Below are positions 20,896 through 30,980 of a stretch of 64,000 nt of DNA, one piece after another; position 1 is the first letter of the stretch, and the number at the start of each line of letters is the position of its first letter. Origin of the DNA: Sphingomonas sp. H160509 (GTDB taxonomy: Bacteria; Pseudomonadota; Alphaproteobacteria; Sphingomonadales; Sphingomonadaceae); the NCBI RefSeq assembly GCF_024124765.2, contig NZ_JAMXSR020000002.1:2220001-2284000 (forward strand). The letters are read 5' to 3'. Below the pieces are notes generated by a model, which was given only the letters and a program-made list of their open reading frames with translations, was not told where the DNA came from and ran no database searches. Position numbers and translations under genes: made by a program.

Positions 20896-22031
20896 ATGAT
20901 CGGGTTGCTTTTCGTGCTGGCGATGCAGGCTGCTACACCCGACATCGTCGTGTCGGGCAAACGTCTGGACGAAGCATACCAGGCCTGCGTCGAACAAGGT
21001 TGCCCGCCGCTTCGCGATGCGCAGGTCTCGATCGCGTTTGCCGAACAGCAATTCCGCCAAGGCGCCTATCAGCGGGCCAGGCGGACGCTCGCCTGCCGCG
21101 GTTGCGCGCAACAAGCAGAATGCCGCGATCGCACCAAAGCCGGTCGCGGCGCTATATGAAGCCTATGCGACGGTGTCGCTGCACGACGGCGAAATGGATG
21201 TCTTCAAGAGAGCGGTAGGCGGCCAAGTTCGCACGCTGCGCGAGAATTTACCGCACGACGATCCCGCGGTGACTGCCGCCGCGTTCGCCACCGGCGACAT
21301 GTGGCTGGCACTGCGCGACGGACGCACGGCCGAGCTTTCCTATCGCGCGGTCGAACGGCAGGCGCTTGCCGACGGCAACGCGACGTTGGCGATGCTGGCG
21401 ACATTGCGTCGCGCCGAACTGGCCAACGCGCGGAACGATCCCGCCGGGGCCTCCCGCCTTCTCGCCGAAGCCGAGGCAAGACCTGCCGCGACCGACCCCG
21501 CGCTTCGATCGGTGTCGCGGGTGGTCCGCTTGCGACTGGCAGCGCAACGTGCCGATGATAGTCAAGTCGACCGGTTGGTGCGGGAGATCGGCCACGACAA
21601 TTCGACCCGACCGGTGCTGATCTGGGGCCCTCCCCTATGAACCAACGGCAGAGGCGGCGGCACGGGACGCAGCCGCCAAATTCGACCTCAGGAACCCGGT
21701 GCCGGCCAGTTCGTCCGATGTCGGCTCGATCCAGTGGGTCGATATCGGGTTCTGGATCAAGCCCGATGGCAAGACCGACGATGCCGAGATCCTGCGCGGA
21801 TCGCGGTCGACGGGGTGGGCGGGGTATCTGGTCAAGCAGGTATCCGCGCGCCGCTATACGGGTACGGACGGAGCGGCCGGCGCGCGGGGCGTCTACAGGG
21901 TCGAGCGGTTCTCGCTGCGGGGCACGTATCAAACGCCTACCGGCAGTCTGATCAATAGACGAGGCGGCCCCGGCGAACTGGAGGTGCTCGACCTGACGCT
22001 GCCGGATACGACGATAACGGCAAGTCGCTGA
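20896..22031 (+). CDS. Exported TPR-like protein of unknown function, read through two +1 indels
   Basis: After repair this is a 377-residue protein with a short signal peptide (MIGLLFVLAMQAATP), an N-terminal helical-repeat region (FAEQQFRQGAYQRARRTLA, ELSYRAVERQALADGNATLA and ARNDPAGASRLLAEAEA look TPR-like), and a C-terminal domain containing IQWVDIGFWIKPDGKTDDAEI, RSTGWAGYLVKQVSARRYTG and a beta-rich end, which recalls the TonB C-terminal fold. Breaks: near 21091-21100, where one extra base gives RRTLACRG instead of RRTLAAAVARNKQN, and in CCCC 21632-21635, where one C fewer gives GPPYEPTAEAAARDAAAKFDLR. Unrepaired, it would be three fragments. Not a family I can name. Confidence 0.65.
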
Positions 22032-22037
22032 CCGGCA

Positions 22038-22853
22038 CTAGCCGTTGATCGCGCGGGCCCGGTCCGCCAGGCGCTGGACTGCCGATGCATGTATTCCCGG
22101 TGTCGAGACAAGTACGCCGAACGCCTGCGGGCGCGGTTTGTTGAAGATCAGCGGTGCACCGAGTGCATCGGTCACCACCGCACCCGCTTCGCTCGCGACG
22201 AGGATTGCGGCGGCGATGTCCCATTCGTTGCCCCAGCGGAGGGTGGCTACGAGGTCGGCTTCGTCGGCGGCTACCATGGCTATGCGCAGGGCGATCGAGT
22301 TGGGTTTGTGGACCATGACGAGGTCTCGGTCGGCTTTGGGGAGGGCGTCCACCGGGGTCCGGCTACCGGGGAAGTCGGTTCGGTTGCCGGCTTTCAGCGG
22401 GATGCCGTTGCGCGTGGCGCCCTGCCCTGCGACCGCGTGCCAGCGTTCGTCGCGGGACGGCGCTTCGAGGATGCCGATCACCGGCTTGCCACGGTCGACT
22501 AGCGCGACCGAGACGCACCAGCCGGGCCTGGCGCGGATATAGTCTCGCGTTCCGTCGATCGGGTCGACGACCCAGAGCAGGTCGTGGGCCAGGCGGTCGG
22601 CGTTGTCGGCGGTTTCCTCGGAGAGCCAGCCGGCTTCGGGGAGAAGGGTCGACAGCCGCGCCTTCAGCATCCGGTCGATCGCGATGTCGAGTTCGCAGAC
22701 CGGACTGCCGGGGGTCTTTTCCCAGCGCTGGAAGTCGGTGTCGAAGCGGTCGAGCGCCATTGCGCCAGCCTCTGCGGCGATACTCGCTACCGCGTCCGCC
22801 ATAGCGCGCAGCCATGCCGGCGAGCGCTCGGGCCCGCGCCGCCGCTCAGCCAC
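22038..22853 (-). CDS. Inositol monophosphatase family phosphatase (CysQ-like)
   Basis: A 271-residue Mg-dependent phosphatase of the FIG superfamily, acting on inositol phosphates or 3'-phosphoadenosine 5'-phosphate. Metal-binding motifs are present: the glutamate in WLSEET, DPIDGTRDY and WDIAAAILVASEAGA. Similarity to bacterial CysQ (3'(2'),5'-bisphosphate nucleotidase) is inferred from the motif context, but the substrate is unproven. Last gene of a minus-strand operon; its start overlaps the end of tldD/pmbA by eight bases, and an internal ATG at 22802 is an alternative start. Ends six bases from the convergent hypothetical gene. Confidence 0.88.
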   Translation of the reverse strand: MAERRRGPERSPAWLRAMADAVASIAAEAGAMALDRFDTDFQRWEKTPGSPVCELDIAIDRMLKARLSTLLPEAGWLSEETADNADRLAHDLLWVVDPIDGTRDYIRARPGWCVSVALVDRGKPVIGILEAPSRDERWHAVAGQGATRNGIPLKAGNRTDFPGSRTPVDALPKADRDLVMVHKPNSIALRIAMVAADEADLVATLRWGNEWDIAAAILVASEAGAVVTDALGAPLIFNKPRPQAFGVLVSTPGIHASAVQRLADRARAING

Positions 22854-24194
22854 TCGCCACCGTCATGCCCTCCACGCGCAGCGTCGGCACGTTGACGCCG
22901 TAGCGAAATTCAAGGTCGTTCGCGGGGGTCATCGCGAGGAACATGTCCTTGACGTTGCCGGCGATCGTGAACTCCGCGACCGGCGTGGTGATCTGGCCGT
23001 TCTCGATGCGGAAGCCCGCTGCGCCACGGCTGTAATCGCCGGTCACGCCGTTCGCGCCGCCGCCCATCAGTTCGGTGACGTAGACGCCCGACTCGATGTC
23101 GGCGATCAGCGTTTCGAGGGGTACGTGGCCCGGCTCCATGAACACGTTGCTGGTCGATACGCCGGGCCCGCCACCGACACCGCGCGCGGCGTGGCCGGTG
23201 GGTTCGAGGCCGAGCTGGCGTGCCGAGGCGGAATCGAGCAGCCAGCGTTCGAGCATGCCATCCTCGATGATGTCGCTTGGCGAGACGGGCAGGCCTTCGC
23301 CGTCGAACGGTCGCGAACGCAGGCCGTGCGGGCGGTGCGGATCGTCGCGGATGGTGATGCCGTGCGCGAACACCTGGCTGCCGAGCGAGATCGAGCAGGA
23401 AGCTCGTCTTCCGGGTGATCGCCTGGCCGGAGATCGCGCCGAGCATGTGGCCGACCAGTGACCCGCCGACGCGGCGATCGTAGACGATCGTGGTGGGCCC
23501 GCTGACGAGGCGGCCGGGGTTGAGGCGCGCGACGGCTTGTTCGCCGGCGCGGCGACCGATCGCTTCGGGCGATTCGAGATGCGCGCGGAGACGGGCGCTG
23601 CTGTGCGCATAGTCGCGCTGCATGCCGCCGCCTTCACCCGCGAGCACGCTGGCCGACACGCCGTAGCCGGTCGCGGCGTAGGCGCCGGCGAAACCGTGGC
23701 TGGTGGCCAATGCCCAGACGCTGCGCGAGGCGCTAGCGCCGCCGCCTTCGCTGTTCGAGACGCCGGGGACGGCGCGCGCGGCGTCCTCGGCCTCAAGCGC
23801 GGCGTCGCGGAGTTGCTCGGGGCTGGCTTCGCCACCATCGTCGAGGCCGAGCATGGGCGTGATACCGTGGAGGAGGCGGTCGGCGGGGGGCCAGACCTGC
23901 CCAAGGATCTTCCGGTGCCTCACGCGCCATCGCCACCGCGCGTTCGACCAACGCGTCCATCGCGGCGGTCGAGAGGTCGGAGGTGGAGACGCTCGCGGAA
24001 CGCTGGCCGACGAACACGCGCAGGCCAAGATCCTCGCTTTCGGAGCGGCCGATATCCTCGAGCTTGCCGAGGCGGATCGACACGTCGAGCGCGGCGTCGG
24101 CGGCGAAGACTGCGTCGGCGGCGTCGGCGCCTGCCGCCCTCGCGCGCTGGACGATGTCGTGGGCGCGGTCGCGGGCTTGGTCTGGGGTCAGCAT
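22846..24194 (-). CDS. TldD/PmbA family metalloprotease, read through two +1 indels
   Basis: The TldD/PmbA pair degrades unstructured peptides and matures microcins and CcdA; members lacking one motif partner the other. The repaired protein has 448 residues, the usual length. N-terminal IRLGKLEDIGRSESEDLGLRVF is the family hallmark, with PEAIGRRAGEQAVARLNPG and GHMLGAISGQAITRKTSFL in the middle and GVSTSNVFMEPG plus ANGVTGDYSRGAAGFRIENG at the end, which points to the PmbA branch. Breaks: six G at 23885-23890, and near 23388-23392, where one base fewer restores SFLLDSLGSQVFAHG. Ten bases behind ubiA, same operon. Confidence 0.87.
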
Positions 24195-24203
24195 ATCAGC
24201 GAC

Positions 24204-25131
24204 TTAAGGATGCAGGCTCGTGCCGACAACCACGCAGGCGAGGAACATCAGCAGTCCGGCGAAACGGTTCGCGCGGAAGCGGGCGAGTGCGGCGGTGCCT
24301 GCGCCCCTCGTGCGTGTCGGGTTTGAACGTTACGACCTGCCATGCGAGGTGGAGCGCGACGGGAACGAGCGCGGCGATCGCGAGCGGGTCGGGGCGGACT
24401 TGCCAGAACGCTGCGGCCCATAAGGCGACGGCGGCGACGTAGAAGATGCCGACGCCAGCCTTCACGTGCGCGCCCATGCGGAGCGCGGACGAGCGGATGC
24501 CGATCATCGCGTCATCTTCGCGGTCCTGCAGCGCGTAGATCGTGTCGTAGCCGATCACCCACGCGATCGAGCCGGCGTAGAGCAGCCACATCGGCGTATC
24601 GAGCGCGCCGGCGATATCGCTCCAACCGACCAGCAGCGCCCAGGAGAAGACGATGCCGAGCCACGCCTGCGGCCACCAGGTGATGCGCTTCATGAAGGGG
24701 TAGGCGGCGACGGGCGCGAGGCTGGCGAGCGCGACGATCGCGGCGAAGAAGGTGAGTTGCAGGAGGACCGCAAAGCCGATCAGGCAGAGCGCGACGAGCC
24801 AGACCCAGGCGAGCTTTATCGACACGAGGCCGCTCGGGATCGGGCGGGCGCGGGTGCGCGCGACCTGCGCGTCGAGGTCGCGGTCGACGATGTCGTTGAA
24901 CACGCACCCGGCGCCGCGCATCGCGATGCTGCCGAGCAGGAGCCAGAGGATCAGGTCCCAGCGCTGCACCGCGCCGCCGGCTAGCGCGACTCCCCAGGCG
25001 CCTGGCCAGAAGAGCAGCCACCAGCCGATCGGGCGGTCGAAGCGGGCGAGTAGGGCCAAGCCGCGGAGGGTTGGCGGGAGGCGGCCGACTAAACCCCTGT
25101 GCTCGCTGTCGGGGACGATTTCGTCGTGCAT
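24204..25131 (-). CDS. ubiA: 4-hydroxybenzoate octaprenyltransferase UbiA, one +1 indel near the C-terminus
   Basis: An integral membrane prenyltransferase of ubiquinone synthesis that attaches the polyprenyl tail to 4-hydroxybenzoate. Both Asp-rich motifs are present: NDIVDRDLD and the second, YALQDREDD. About eight membrane segments are predicted. The reading frame breaks at CCCC 24304-24307. With one base fewer the end becomes GAGTAALARFRANRFAGLLMFLACVVVGTSLHP and TAA at 24204, the normal UbiA C-terminus. Start set at ATG 25131 (MHDEIVPDSEHRG); in-frame ATGs at 25146 and 25182 are possible but add a non-conserved leader. First gene of the ubiA-tldD/pmbA-cysQ-like operon. Confidence 0.92.
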
Positions 25132-25229
25132 CGGCTTGGTCTGCATGCTGGGGGGCGTAGGAAGACGGGGTTTGGCGCGCAAGCCTTTGCCGGGTACCGG
25201 TGGGGCGTGACGCGTTCGGACCCTCCAGC

Positions 25230-25391
25230 ATGATCGGCCTTTCGGTCGCGGTCGGCCGCTTCGTCGAGGCGTTGTTCTGGGGGATTTTTCGCGTCGCCGG
25301 GGCAGTCGCGGGGGTGTTGATCCTTGGGGTTGTGGTCCTGGTTGTCGCTTGGGTGATCGCGCGAAAAATGTGGGCGCGGCGGAAACGCTGA
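25230..25391 (+). CDS. Small single-span membrane protein, unknown function
   Basis: Fifty-three residues from ATG 25230: an amphipathic start (MIGLSVAVGRFVEALFWGIF), a hydrophobic helix (GAVAGVLILGVVVLVVAWVI) and a positively charged tail (ARKMWARRKR) that predicts a cytoplasmic C-terminus. It is divergent from ubiA, with about 100 bases between. Coding is supported by the sharp charge boundary at the helix end, not by any recognised family, so the call is tentative. Confidence 0.5.
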   Translation: MIGLSVAVGRFVEALFWGIFRVAGAVAGVLILGVVVLVVAWVIARKMWARRKR

Positions 25392-25427
25392 ACTGAGTTT
25401 TTGCGTGGGCCGGAAGGGGCTAATCTT

Positions 25428-25536
25428 CTCCCCCTCCCTGGAAGGGAGGGGGTCGGGGGTGGGTCGGCTGCTTGGCGGACGTGCCGGCAATTCGAGCCAA
25501 CCCACCCCCAGCCCCCTCCCTTTCAGGGAGGGGAGC
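25428..25536. repeat. Palindromic repeat, CCCTCCCTGGAAGGGAGGG family
   Basis: Arms CTCCCCCTCCCTGGAAGGGAG and CCCTCCCTTTCAGGGAGGGG with GGGTGGGTCGG / CCAACCCACCC inside. First of two elements in the 363-base gene-free stretch ahead of rsmE. Confidence 0.88.
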
Positions 25537-25546
25537 GAGAGTGCCA

Positions 25547-25738
25547 TCCTCCCCGGCACGGGGAGGGGGGACCGTTCGCCATCGGCGAAGGGCGGAGGGG
25601 GATCGCCGCGAGCGTATTGCTGGCGGAATGCGCAACACGCGCCGCAACCCTGGTGGAAGACGCTGAACGCAAGCGCTTCTTGCGTGGAAGCCCCCCTCCA
25701 CCAGCTTCGCTGGTCCCCCTCCCCGTGCCGGGGAGGAT
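25547..25738. repeat. Long palindromic repeat, TCCTCCCCGGCACGGGGAGG type
   Basis: Terminal arms TCCTCCCCGGCACGGGGAGG (from 25547) and CCTCCCCGTGCCGGGGAGGA (to 25738) are almost exact complements. The roughly 150-base interior carries a further pair, GACCGTTCGCC.. with GGCGAAGG, and is longer than in the other families. Confidence 0.8.
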
Positions 25739-25754
25739 TTGCTAGGACGCCACC

Positions 25755-26525
25755 ATGCCTGCAACCCCAGCTTGGCCGCCGCAGTCCACGCCGCGCCTCT
25801 TCGTCGATACGCCGCTCGCGGCCGGTCCGCTCCACGTCGACGGGTCGGCGGCGCATTATCTCGCAGGCGTAATGCGGATGAAGATCGGCGATCCGGTGAA
25901 GCTGTTCGACGACCGGACTGGGGAATGGCTCGGCATCGCGTCGAGCGTCGGCAAGCGCGATCTAATGCTCGACGTCACCGAGTTGCTGCGGCCGCGCGAG
26001 GATGTGCCCGATCTCTGGCTGTGCGCCGCGCCGCTCAAGAAGGGGCGGGTCGACTGGATGGCGGAGAAGGCGTGCGAGCTTGGCGTCGCGCGGCTGGTGC
26101 CGGTGGTCACGCGGCGGACGATCGTCGACAAGCCCAATACCGAGCGGCTGCGGACGCAGATGATCGAGGCGGCGGAGCAATGCGGACGCACCGCGCTGCC
26201 CGAGGTGACCGAGCCGGTGAAGCTCGCCGTGCTGCTCCGCGACTGGCCCGAGGACCGCGCGCTGTTCTTTGCCGACGAGACCGGCGGCGTGCCTGCCCTT
26301 GAAGCGATGCGGGCGCGGCCTGGTCCGGCGGCAATCCTGATCGGCCCCGAAGGTGGCTTCGATGCCGACGAGCGTGAAGTGATCCGCGCGCATCCGCAAG
26401 CGGTTGGAGTCGGGTTGGGGCCGCGCATCCTGCGGGCGGAAACCGCGGCTGGCGCTGCCGTCGCGCTGTGGATGGCGGCGGCGGGCGACTGGCGCGGCAA
26501 CGAGGCGGGCGGCGGGGACGGATAA
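25755..26525 (+). CDS. rsmE: 16S rRNA m3U1498 methyltransferase RsmE
   Basis: A 256-residue SPOUT-fold methyltransferase that N3-methylates U1498 of 16S rRNA in the assembled small subunit. N-terminal PUA-like domain (RLFVDTPLAAGPLHVDGSAA, HYLAGVMRMKIGD). The knotted SAM-binding domain shows KKGRVDWMAEKACELGV, EQCGRTALPEV, LIGPEGGFD and the terminal LGPRILRAETA motif. Start ATG 25755; length normal. Separated by 39 bases from the gshA frame, possibly co-transcribed with it. Confidence 0.96.
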   Translation: MPATPAWPPQSTPRLFVDTPLAAGPLHVDGSAAHYLAGVMRMKIGDPVKLFDDRTGEWLGIASSVGKRDLMLDVTELLRPREDVPDLWLCAAPLKKGRVDWMAEKACELGVARLVPVVTRRTIVDKPNTERLRTQMIEAAEQCGRTALPEVTEPVKLAVLLRDWPEDRALFFADETGGVPALEAMRARPGPAAILIGPEGGFDADEREVIRAHPQAVGVGLGPRILRAETAAGAAVALWMAAAGDWRGNEAGGGDG

Positions 26526-26564
26526 GGTGGCCGGATAACGAGGCTGCGGCGCAATACCTACCGA

Positions 26565-27990
26565 TTGGTCCGGATACCCTCTAGCACCCTCGTTCATCGA
26601 CGCGTAAGGCGCGGCGATGACGACGATTCCCGCTCCGAAAAGATTAGCCCGACGATCGAGTCGCGCGACCAGTTGATCGCCAGCTTCGCGGGCGGCGAAA
26701 AGCCGAAGGACGCGTGGCGGATCGGCACCGAGCATGAGAAGTTCGTCTATGCGAACGGCGATCACCATGCGCCGTCCTATGACGAGCCGAGCGGCATCCG
26801 CGCGTTGCTCGGCGAGCTGGAGCAATATGGCTGGAAGCCGGTCATGGAGGGCGGAAACGCCATCGCCATGTCGGGCCCCGACGGCAGCATCAGCCTGGAG
26901 CCCGCGGGCCAGTTCGAACTGTCCGGCGCACCGCTCGACTCGTTGCACGAGACCTGCGCCGAGACCGGGCGCCATCTGGAGCAGGTGAAGGCGGCGGGCG
27001 AGAAGCTCGGGATCGGCTTTCTCGGGCTCGGCATGTGGCCGGACAAGACGCGTGTCGAACTGCCGACGATGCCCAAGGGGCGCTATGCGATCATGCTGCG
27101 GCACATGCCACGCGTCGGCAGCATGGGCCTCGACATGATGCTGCGGACCTGCACGATCCAGGTGAACCTGGATTACGCGTCCGAAGCGGACATGGTGAAG
27201 AAATTCCGCGTGGGGCTCGCGCTCCAGCCGCTGGCGACCGCGCTGTTCGCGAACTCGCCGTTCACGGAAGGGCGGCCCAACGGCATGCTGTCGTATCGCA
27301 GCCATATCTGGTCCGACACCGATCCGCACCGCACCGGCATGCTGCCGTTCGTGTTCGAGGACGGCTTCGGGTACGAGCGCTATGCCGAATACGCGCTCGA
27401 TGTGCCGATGTACTTCGTCTACCGCGAGGGCAAGTATATCGACGCCGCCGGCCTCTCGTTCCGTGACTTCCTGAAGGGCGAATTGTCGGTGCTGCCGGGC
27501 GAGAAGCCGACGCTCGACGACTGGACCGATCATCTGTCGACCGCGTTCCCCGAGGTGCGGTTGAAGACGTTCCTAGAGATGCGCGGTGCCGATGGCGGGC
27601 CGTGGAACCAGAATCTGCGCGCTGCCGGCGCTGTGGGTCGGATTGCTGTACGATCAGGATGCGCTCGATGCGGCGTGGGACCTGGTCAAGGACTGGACGA
27701 TCGACGAGCGTCAGGCGTTGCGCGATGCGGTGCCGAAGCTCGCGTTGAACGCGCCGATCGCGGGTGGCGGGAAGCTGCGCGACATCGCAGGACAAGTGCT
27801 CGACATCGCCGGTGCCGGGCTGTCGGCACGGGCGCGGTTCAACCGGGCGGGCGACAACGAGACAGGCTTCCTCGATCCGCTGCGCGAGATCGTACGGAGC
27901 GGCAAGGTACCAGCTGAAGTGCTGCTCGATCGCTATAACGGCGCCTGGAATGGCGACGTGTCGAAGGTCTACGACGAGGCCAGCTTCTGA
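26565..27990 (+). CDS. gshA: Glutamate-cysteine ligase (alphaproteobacterial/plant type), one +1 indel, start uncertain
   Basis: First enzyme of glutathione synthesis, joining glutamate and cysteine with ATP. The GCS2-type domain begins with [11 protein letters not shown] and continues [40 protein letters not shown] and [13 protein letters not shown] break at AA 27612-27613: one A fewer restores [20 protein letters not shown] and the normal end [16 protein letters not shown] at 27990. The conserved frame reaches back to TTG 26565, but a better-looking ATG at 26617 is out of frame with it, so a further indel probably sits between 26619 and 26660. About 474 codons as annotated; family members are about 455. 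Confidence 0.87.
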
Positions 27991-27993
27991 CGG

Positions 27994-28100
27994 CTCCCCT
28001 CCCGTTTACGGGAGGGGTCGGGGGAGGGCTTGGCCGCGGACGTCGCGCTAGAGGCGTAGAACAGCCCCTCCCTAACCCCCTCCCGCAAGCGGGAGGGGGA
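27994..28100. repeat. Palindromic repeat, CTCCCCTCCCGTTTACGGGAG type
   Basis: Arms CTCCCCTCCCGTTTACGGGAG (left) and CCTCCCGCAAGCGGGAGGGG (right) with GGGGGAGGG / CCCCTCCCT pairing inside. It fills the gap between convergent gshA and the membrane methyltransferase-like gene. Confidence 0.85.
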
Positions 28101-29374
28101 TTAGCCGCGCAACCTTGCGAACAGCCGCGGTACCAGGCCGTTGCGCGACATCCAGTCGAAATACACGCGATAGTCCGGGTCGAGCTTCAGATGCCGCTCT
28201 TCGGTCTTCGCGCGCCAGTAATACACGCCGCTGACCGCCGCCATCAGCAGCGTCGCACGGGCCGCGTCGACCATGCTGCCGAGCGTCAGCACCGGGATCG
28301 TCGAAATCCACCAGAACAGGTTCTTCGACAGATACGCCGGATGCCGCGAGACCGCATAGGGACCATGCGTCAGGATCCCCCGGTTGGTGAGGTTCGAGAA
28401 ACGGAAGCCGAACGCCATCGTCGCCCAGGCATAGATCGCGGTCAGCCCGACCAGGATCGCACCGATCAGCGCCAGCAGGACCGGGTGTCCCTGGAACCAG
28501 TAGGCCCAGTCCGACGTGCCCGGATGATAATCGAGCGGGCCGCCTGTCGTCATCAGGATAAACGGCGGATAGCACATGAGCGCGGGCATCCAGGCCGCGG
28601 CGAACGGATTGGCGCTGCGGATGTGCGAATCGAGCGGGCGGAACGTGAGCAGATAGCCGACCGTCGCGAACGCCACGTCGATCAGGAACATCAGCGTCAC
28701 CAGCCAGCCCGACAGCGCGACCGGATCACGCAGCACCGACGCGACGTCGCCGCGGACGAAGTTACCGAAGCCCGGCGGGACGATCGCAAGCATGAAGGCG
28801 AGGAAGAACGTCTTCACCCCCATGCGCGCAGATGACCGTAGATCGCCTCGCGGTCGACGCCCGCCTGCCCGGTCAGCCACGCGCCGAGATGCCAGGCGCC
28901 ATCACGCGGCTCGACCAGATAGCGGTCTATCCAAAGGACATAGGGAATCGACGCGACGAACAGGATCGGCGCGGCGTTGGTGAAGCACCACATCGCGAAC
29001 GCGAAATTGCCTTCCCAATAAAATCGCCCGGCACCGTAGATCACCGCGATCCCTGCCCACGTCGCCCACAGCCCGGCGAGCTTCGTCAGGCTCAGGTCCA
29101 GCGTTTCGCGCCAGAGCCCGGCGGCCGACCAGTCGATCCCGGTACTGGGATTGCGATGAACCTTGTCGATCAGCAACGACCAGGCGATCATCGGCAGTCC
29201 GCAGGCAACTACGTTGACGAGCGCGGAATATGGCCCGTCCATGCCGTAGTGTCGCGCAAACCCGATCCAGACAAGCACCCCGACGAGTCCCGACAGACCC
29301 GCGCCGTGACTGACCGCCGACCGCGGACGAGGGTCGGTCTCGGCCGTACCGGCAAGCTGAGCGTCGTGATCCAT
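28101..29374 (-). CDS. Polytopic membrane protein with isoprenylcysteine methyltransferase-like C-terminus, one frameshift
   Basis: A 424-residue multi-span membrane protein. The second half contains ILTHGPYAVSRHPAYLSKNLFWW and EERHLKLDPDYRVYFDWM, the SAM-binding region typical of the ICMT/NnrU/PEMT-like membrane methyltransferases. The first half has four to five extra membrane segments (GLSGLVGVLVWIGFARHYG, LVNVVACGLPMIAWSLLID) without known function. The halves are in different frames: a CCCCC run at 28817-28821 needs one more base (or two fewer) to join HLRAWG to VKTFFLAFMLAIVPPG. Unlike most breaks here this is a missing base. Substrate unknown; a methyl transfer to a lipid or thiol is inferred. 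Confidence 0.72.
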
Positions 29375-29678
29375 GGCGGTGATTCGTAGCGCGGATTGGT
29401 AAGCAAGCCATGAAGCATGTTTGGCCGCCAGTCCGAAGCAAGGTCATCCCCGTCGATTTGGGATGATCGGCAATGGCAGCATCGGATCCGAAATAACGCA
29501 GCGCGGGCCGGGCTGGGTGGGAAGAGAAACTCGCTCGGTGCTGAATAAGAGGGGGCAATCTGGACGCGGCGGCCACCTGTGGATCACGAGCGCGAATGTT
29601 CTATTTCGGGACCTGAATGACCGCGAATTTAGTCGCGGGCGTCCCGTCGAGCGTTACCTTACGATCAAGGAGATCGCT
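29375..29678. other. Gene-free stretch
   Basis: About 300 bases between the membrane methyltransferase-like gene and the small Cys protein. I see only a minor dyad (CATCCCCGTCGATTTGGGATG near 29448) and GACCGCGAATTTAGTCGCGG near 29621. No repeat of the palindromic families and no convincing promoter. Confidence 0.5.
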
Positions 29679-29846
29679 ATGTTTCAAAGACTTATCGGAC
29701 GCGCCAAATGCATGATCGGCATACATCGTCGGTCTCGCAGACACACCGTCTTCAAAGGTCGCGGCGCGGATACGAGCATCTGCCGCTATTGCAGGAAATC
29801 GATGCGGAGTACGCCGGCGGGCTGGGTCGTCGAACACTCGAGCTGA
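29679..29846 (+). CDS. Small CxxC protein of unknown function
   Basis: Fifty-five residues starting at ATG 29679 with a strong ribosome site (AAGGAGAT, 29667-29674). Sequence MFQRLIGRAKCMIGIHRRSRR followed by SICRYCRKSMRS has one early Cys-His pair (C11, H16) and a CxxC pair, which could bind zinc. The frame extends further upstream but the strong ribosome site and the conserved-looking MFQRLIGRAK start favour the short form. No family named. It is divergent to nothing nearby and probably monocistronic. Confidence 0.6.
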   Translation: MFQRLIGRAKCMIGIHRRSRRHTVFKGRGADTSICRYCRKSMRSTPAGWVVEHSS

Positions 29847-29958
29847 ACCGATCGTCTGAATGCGAGGCGGGGCCGCAGGTTCTGTGGTGCTCGTCGCGCT
29901 ATCGCCCGCGAGGTGGTGCGATGAACGAACTAAAGCCCGGTCCGACAGCGCGTCGTGG

Positions 29959-30798
29959 TCAGTGACGCCACAATTCGTAGATATTCAGTATGACCTCGAA
30001 CGCGATCAGCCCGATTACGGCAAGCTCGAGCCGTAACGAGCGCTTGTCCTGGACCAGGTCGAGCAGCCACTCGGCAGCGTCGCCGATGACCTCGAGCTTG
30101 CGCTCCATGGCGCGTGCGCGGTCGCCGAGTTCGAACTCGGCTTCGAGACGCCCGTAGAGCCGGTCGAGTTCGGGATGATCCCAGAGCAGGTCCGGCTTCT
30201 CGGAGATCTGCGCCCGGCCGACGACGCGGTGCTGCGCCGCGAGAACGTCACCGATGCTCTGCATGACGCGTCGGATCGGCATCACCGCACGACCGTGGAT
30301 GCGGAGTTCGTTGATGAGCGGCTCCACGCGATCGAATGCTTCGGCAATACGGCCTTCATCCCGTGCGAGGACGACGCTCCGGGCGACGACGGTGGCCGTC
30401 AGCAACAAGCGTTCCCGCGACGCCTCCCTCAATCGTATGTGTCCGTCTGCACTGACCGTCTCCTCGCGGTCTGCGGAAATCTCGATCCAGGCGGTTTCCG
30501 TTTCGGGCGTGGCCAAGGGATCGATGATGTGCTCGGACAGGGTTTCGATGAACCGACGCTCGGTTTCGACCGCCGCCCCGATCAGCACCAGGACACCGTA
30601 GCGAAAGACGAACGCGGCCCCGACCCCCGACAGGTTGAGGGTCTCGGGCTCCGCGAAGTCCTGCAAATTGCGGGTATCGATACGCGTACCCAGCAGAAGC
30701 GCTCGCACGTCGCCCCTGGCGGGTTCGCCAGGCAGGGGTGCACCCAGCACCTCCCTGATCCCGACGCTTACCGTTCGCAGCGATCCGCCCTCAACCAT
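29959..30798 (-). CDS. RMD1 family protein (DUF155)
   Basis: A 279-residue protein related to yeast RMD1 and bacterial YagE-type proteins. Landmarks: VRALLLGTRIDTRNL, AFVFRYGVLVLIGA, then RLYGRLEAEFELGDRARAMERKLEVI and AEWLLDLVQDKRSLRLELAVIGLIAFEVILNIYELW, with a single membrane helix near the C-terminus. The family is membrane-associated and its biochemical role is unknown. Starts at GTG/ATG-type codon 30798, alone on the minus strand, and diverges from the DUF2490 gene. Confidence 0.85.
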   Translation of the reverse strand: MVEGGSLRTVSVGIREVLGAPLPGEPARGDVRALLLGTRIDTRNLQDFAEPETLNLSGVGAAFVFRYGVLVLIGAAVETERRFIETLSEHIIDPLATPETETAWIEISADREETVSADGHIRLREASRERLLLTATVVARSVVLARDEGRIAEAFDRVEPLINELRIHGRAVMPIRRVMQSIGDVLAAQHRVVGRAQISEKPDLLWDHPELDRLYGRLEAEFELGDRARAMERKLEVIGDAAEWLLDLVQDKRSLRLELAVIGLIAFEVILNIYELWRH

Positions 30799-30980
30799 GT
30801 CGCGTCACAACCATGGGACCGGCCTTATCAGTTTCAGACACATCGTCTCGCGACCGATTTAGCGGCTGCCGAGCAAGACCGTAGCGTCACACGATTGTTG
30901 CCAGGCATGCAATCGATGAAAGGGACCGAGGCGACGCCAGTCCATTGCCTGTGTTGGCAAAGCCGTGCCAACACCATGCG

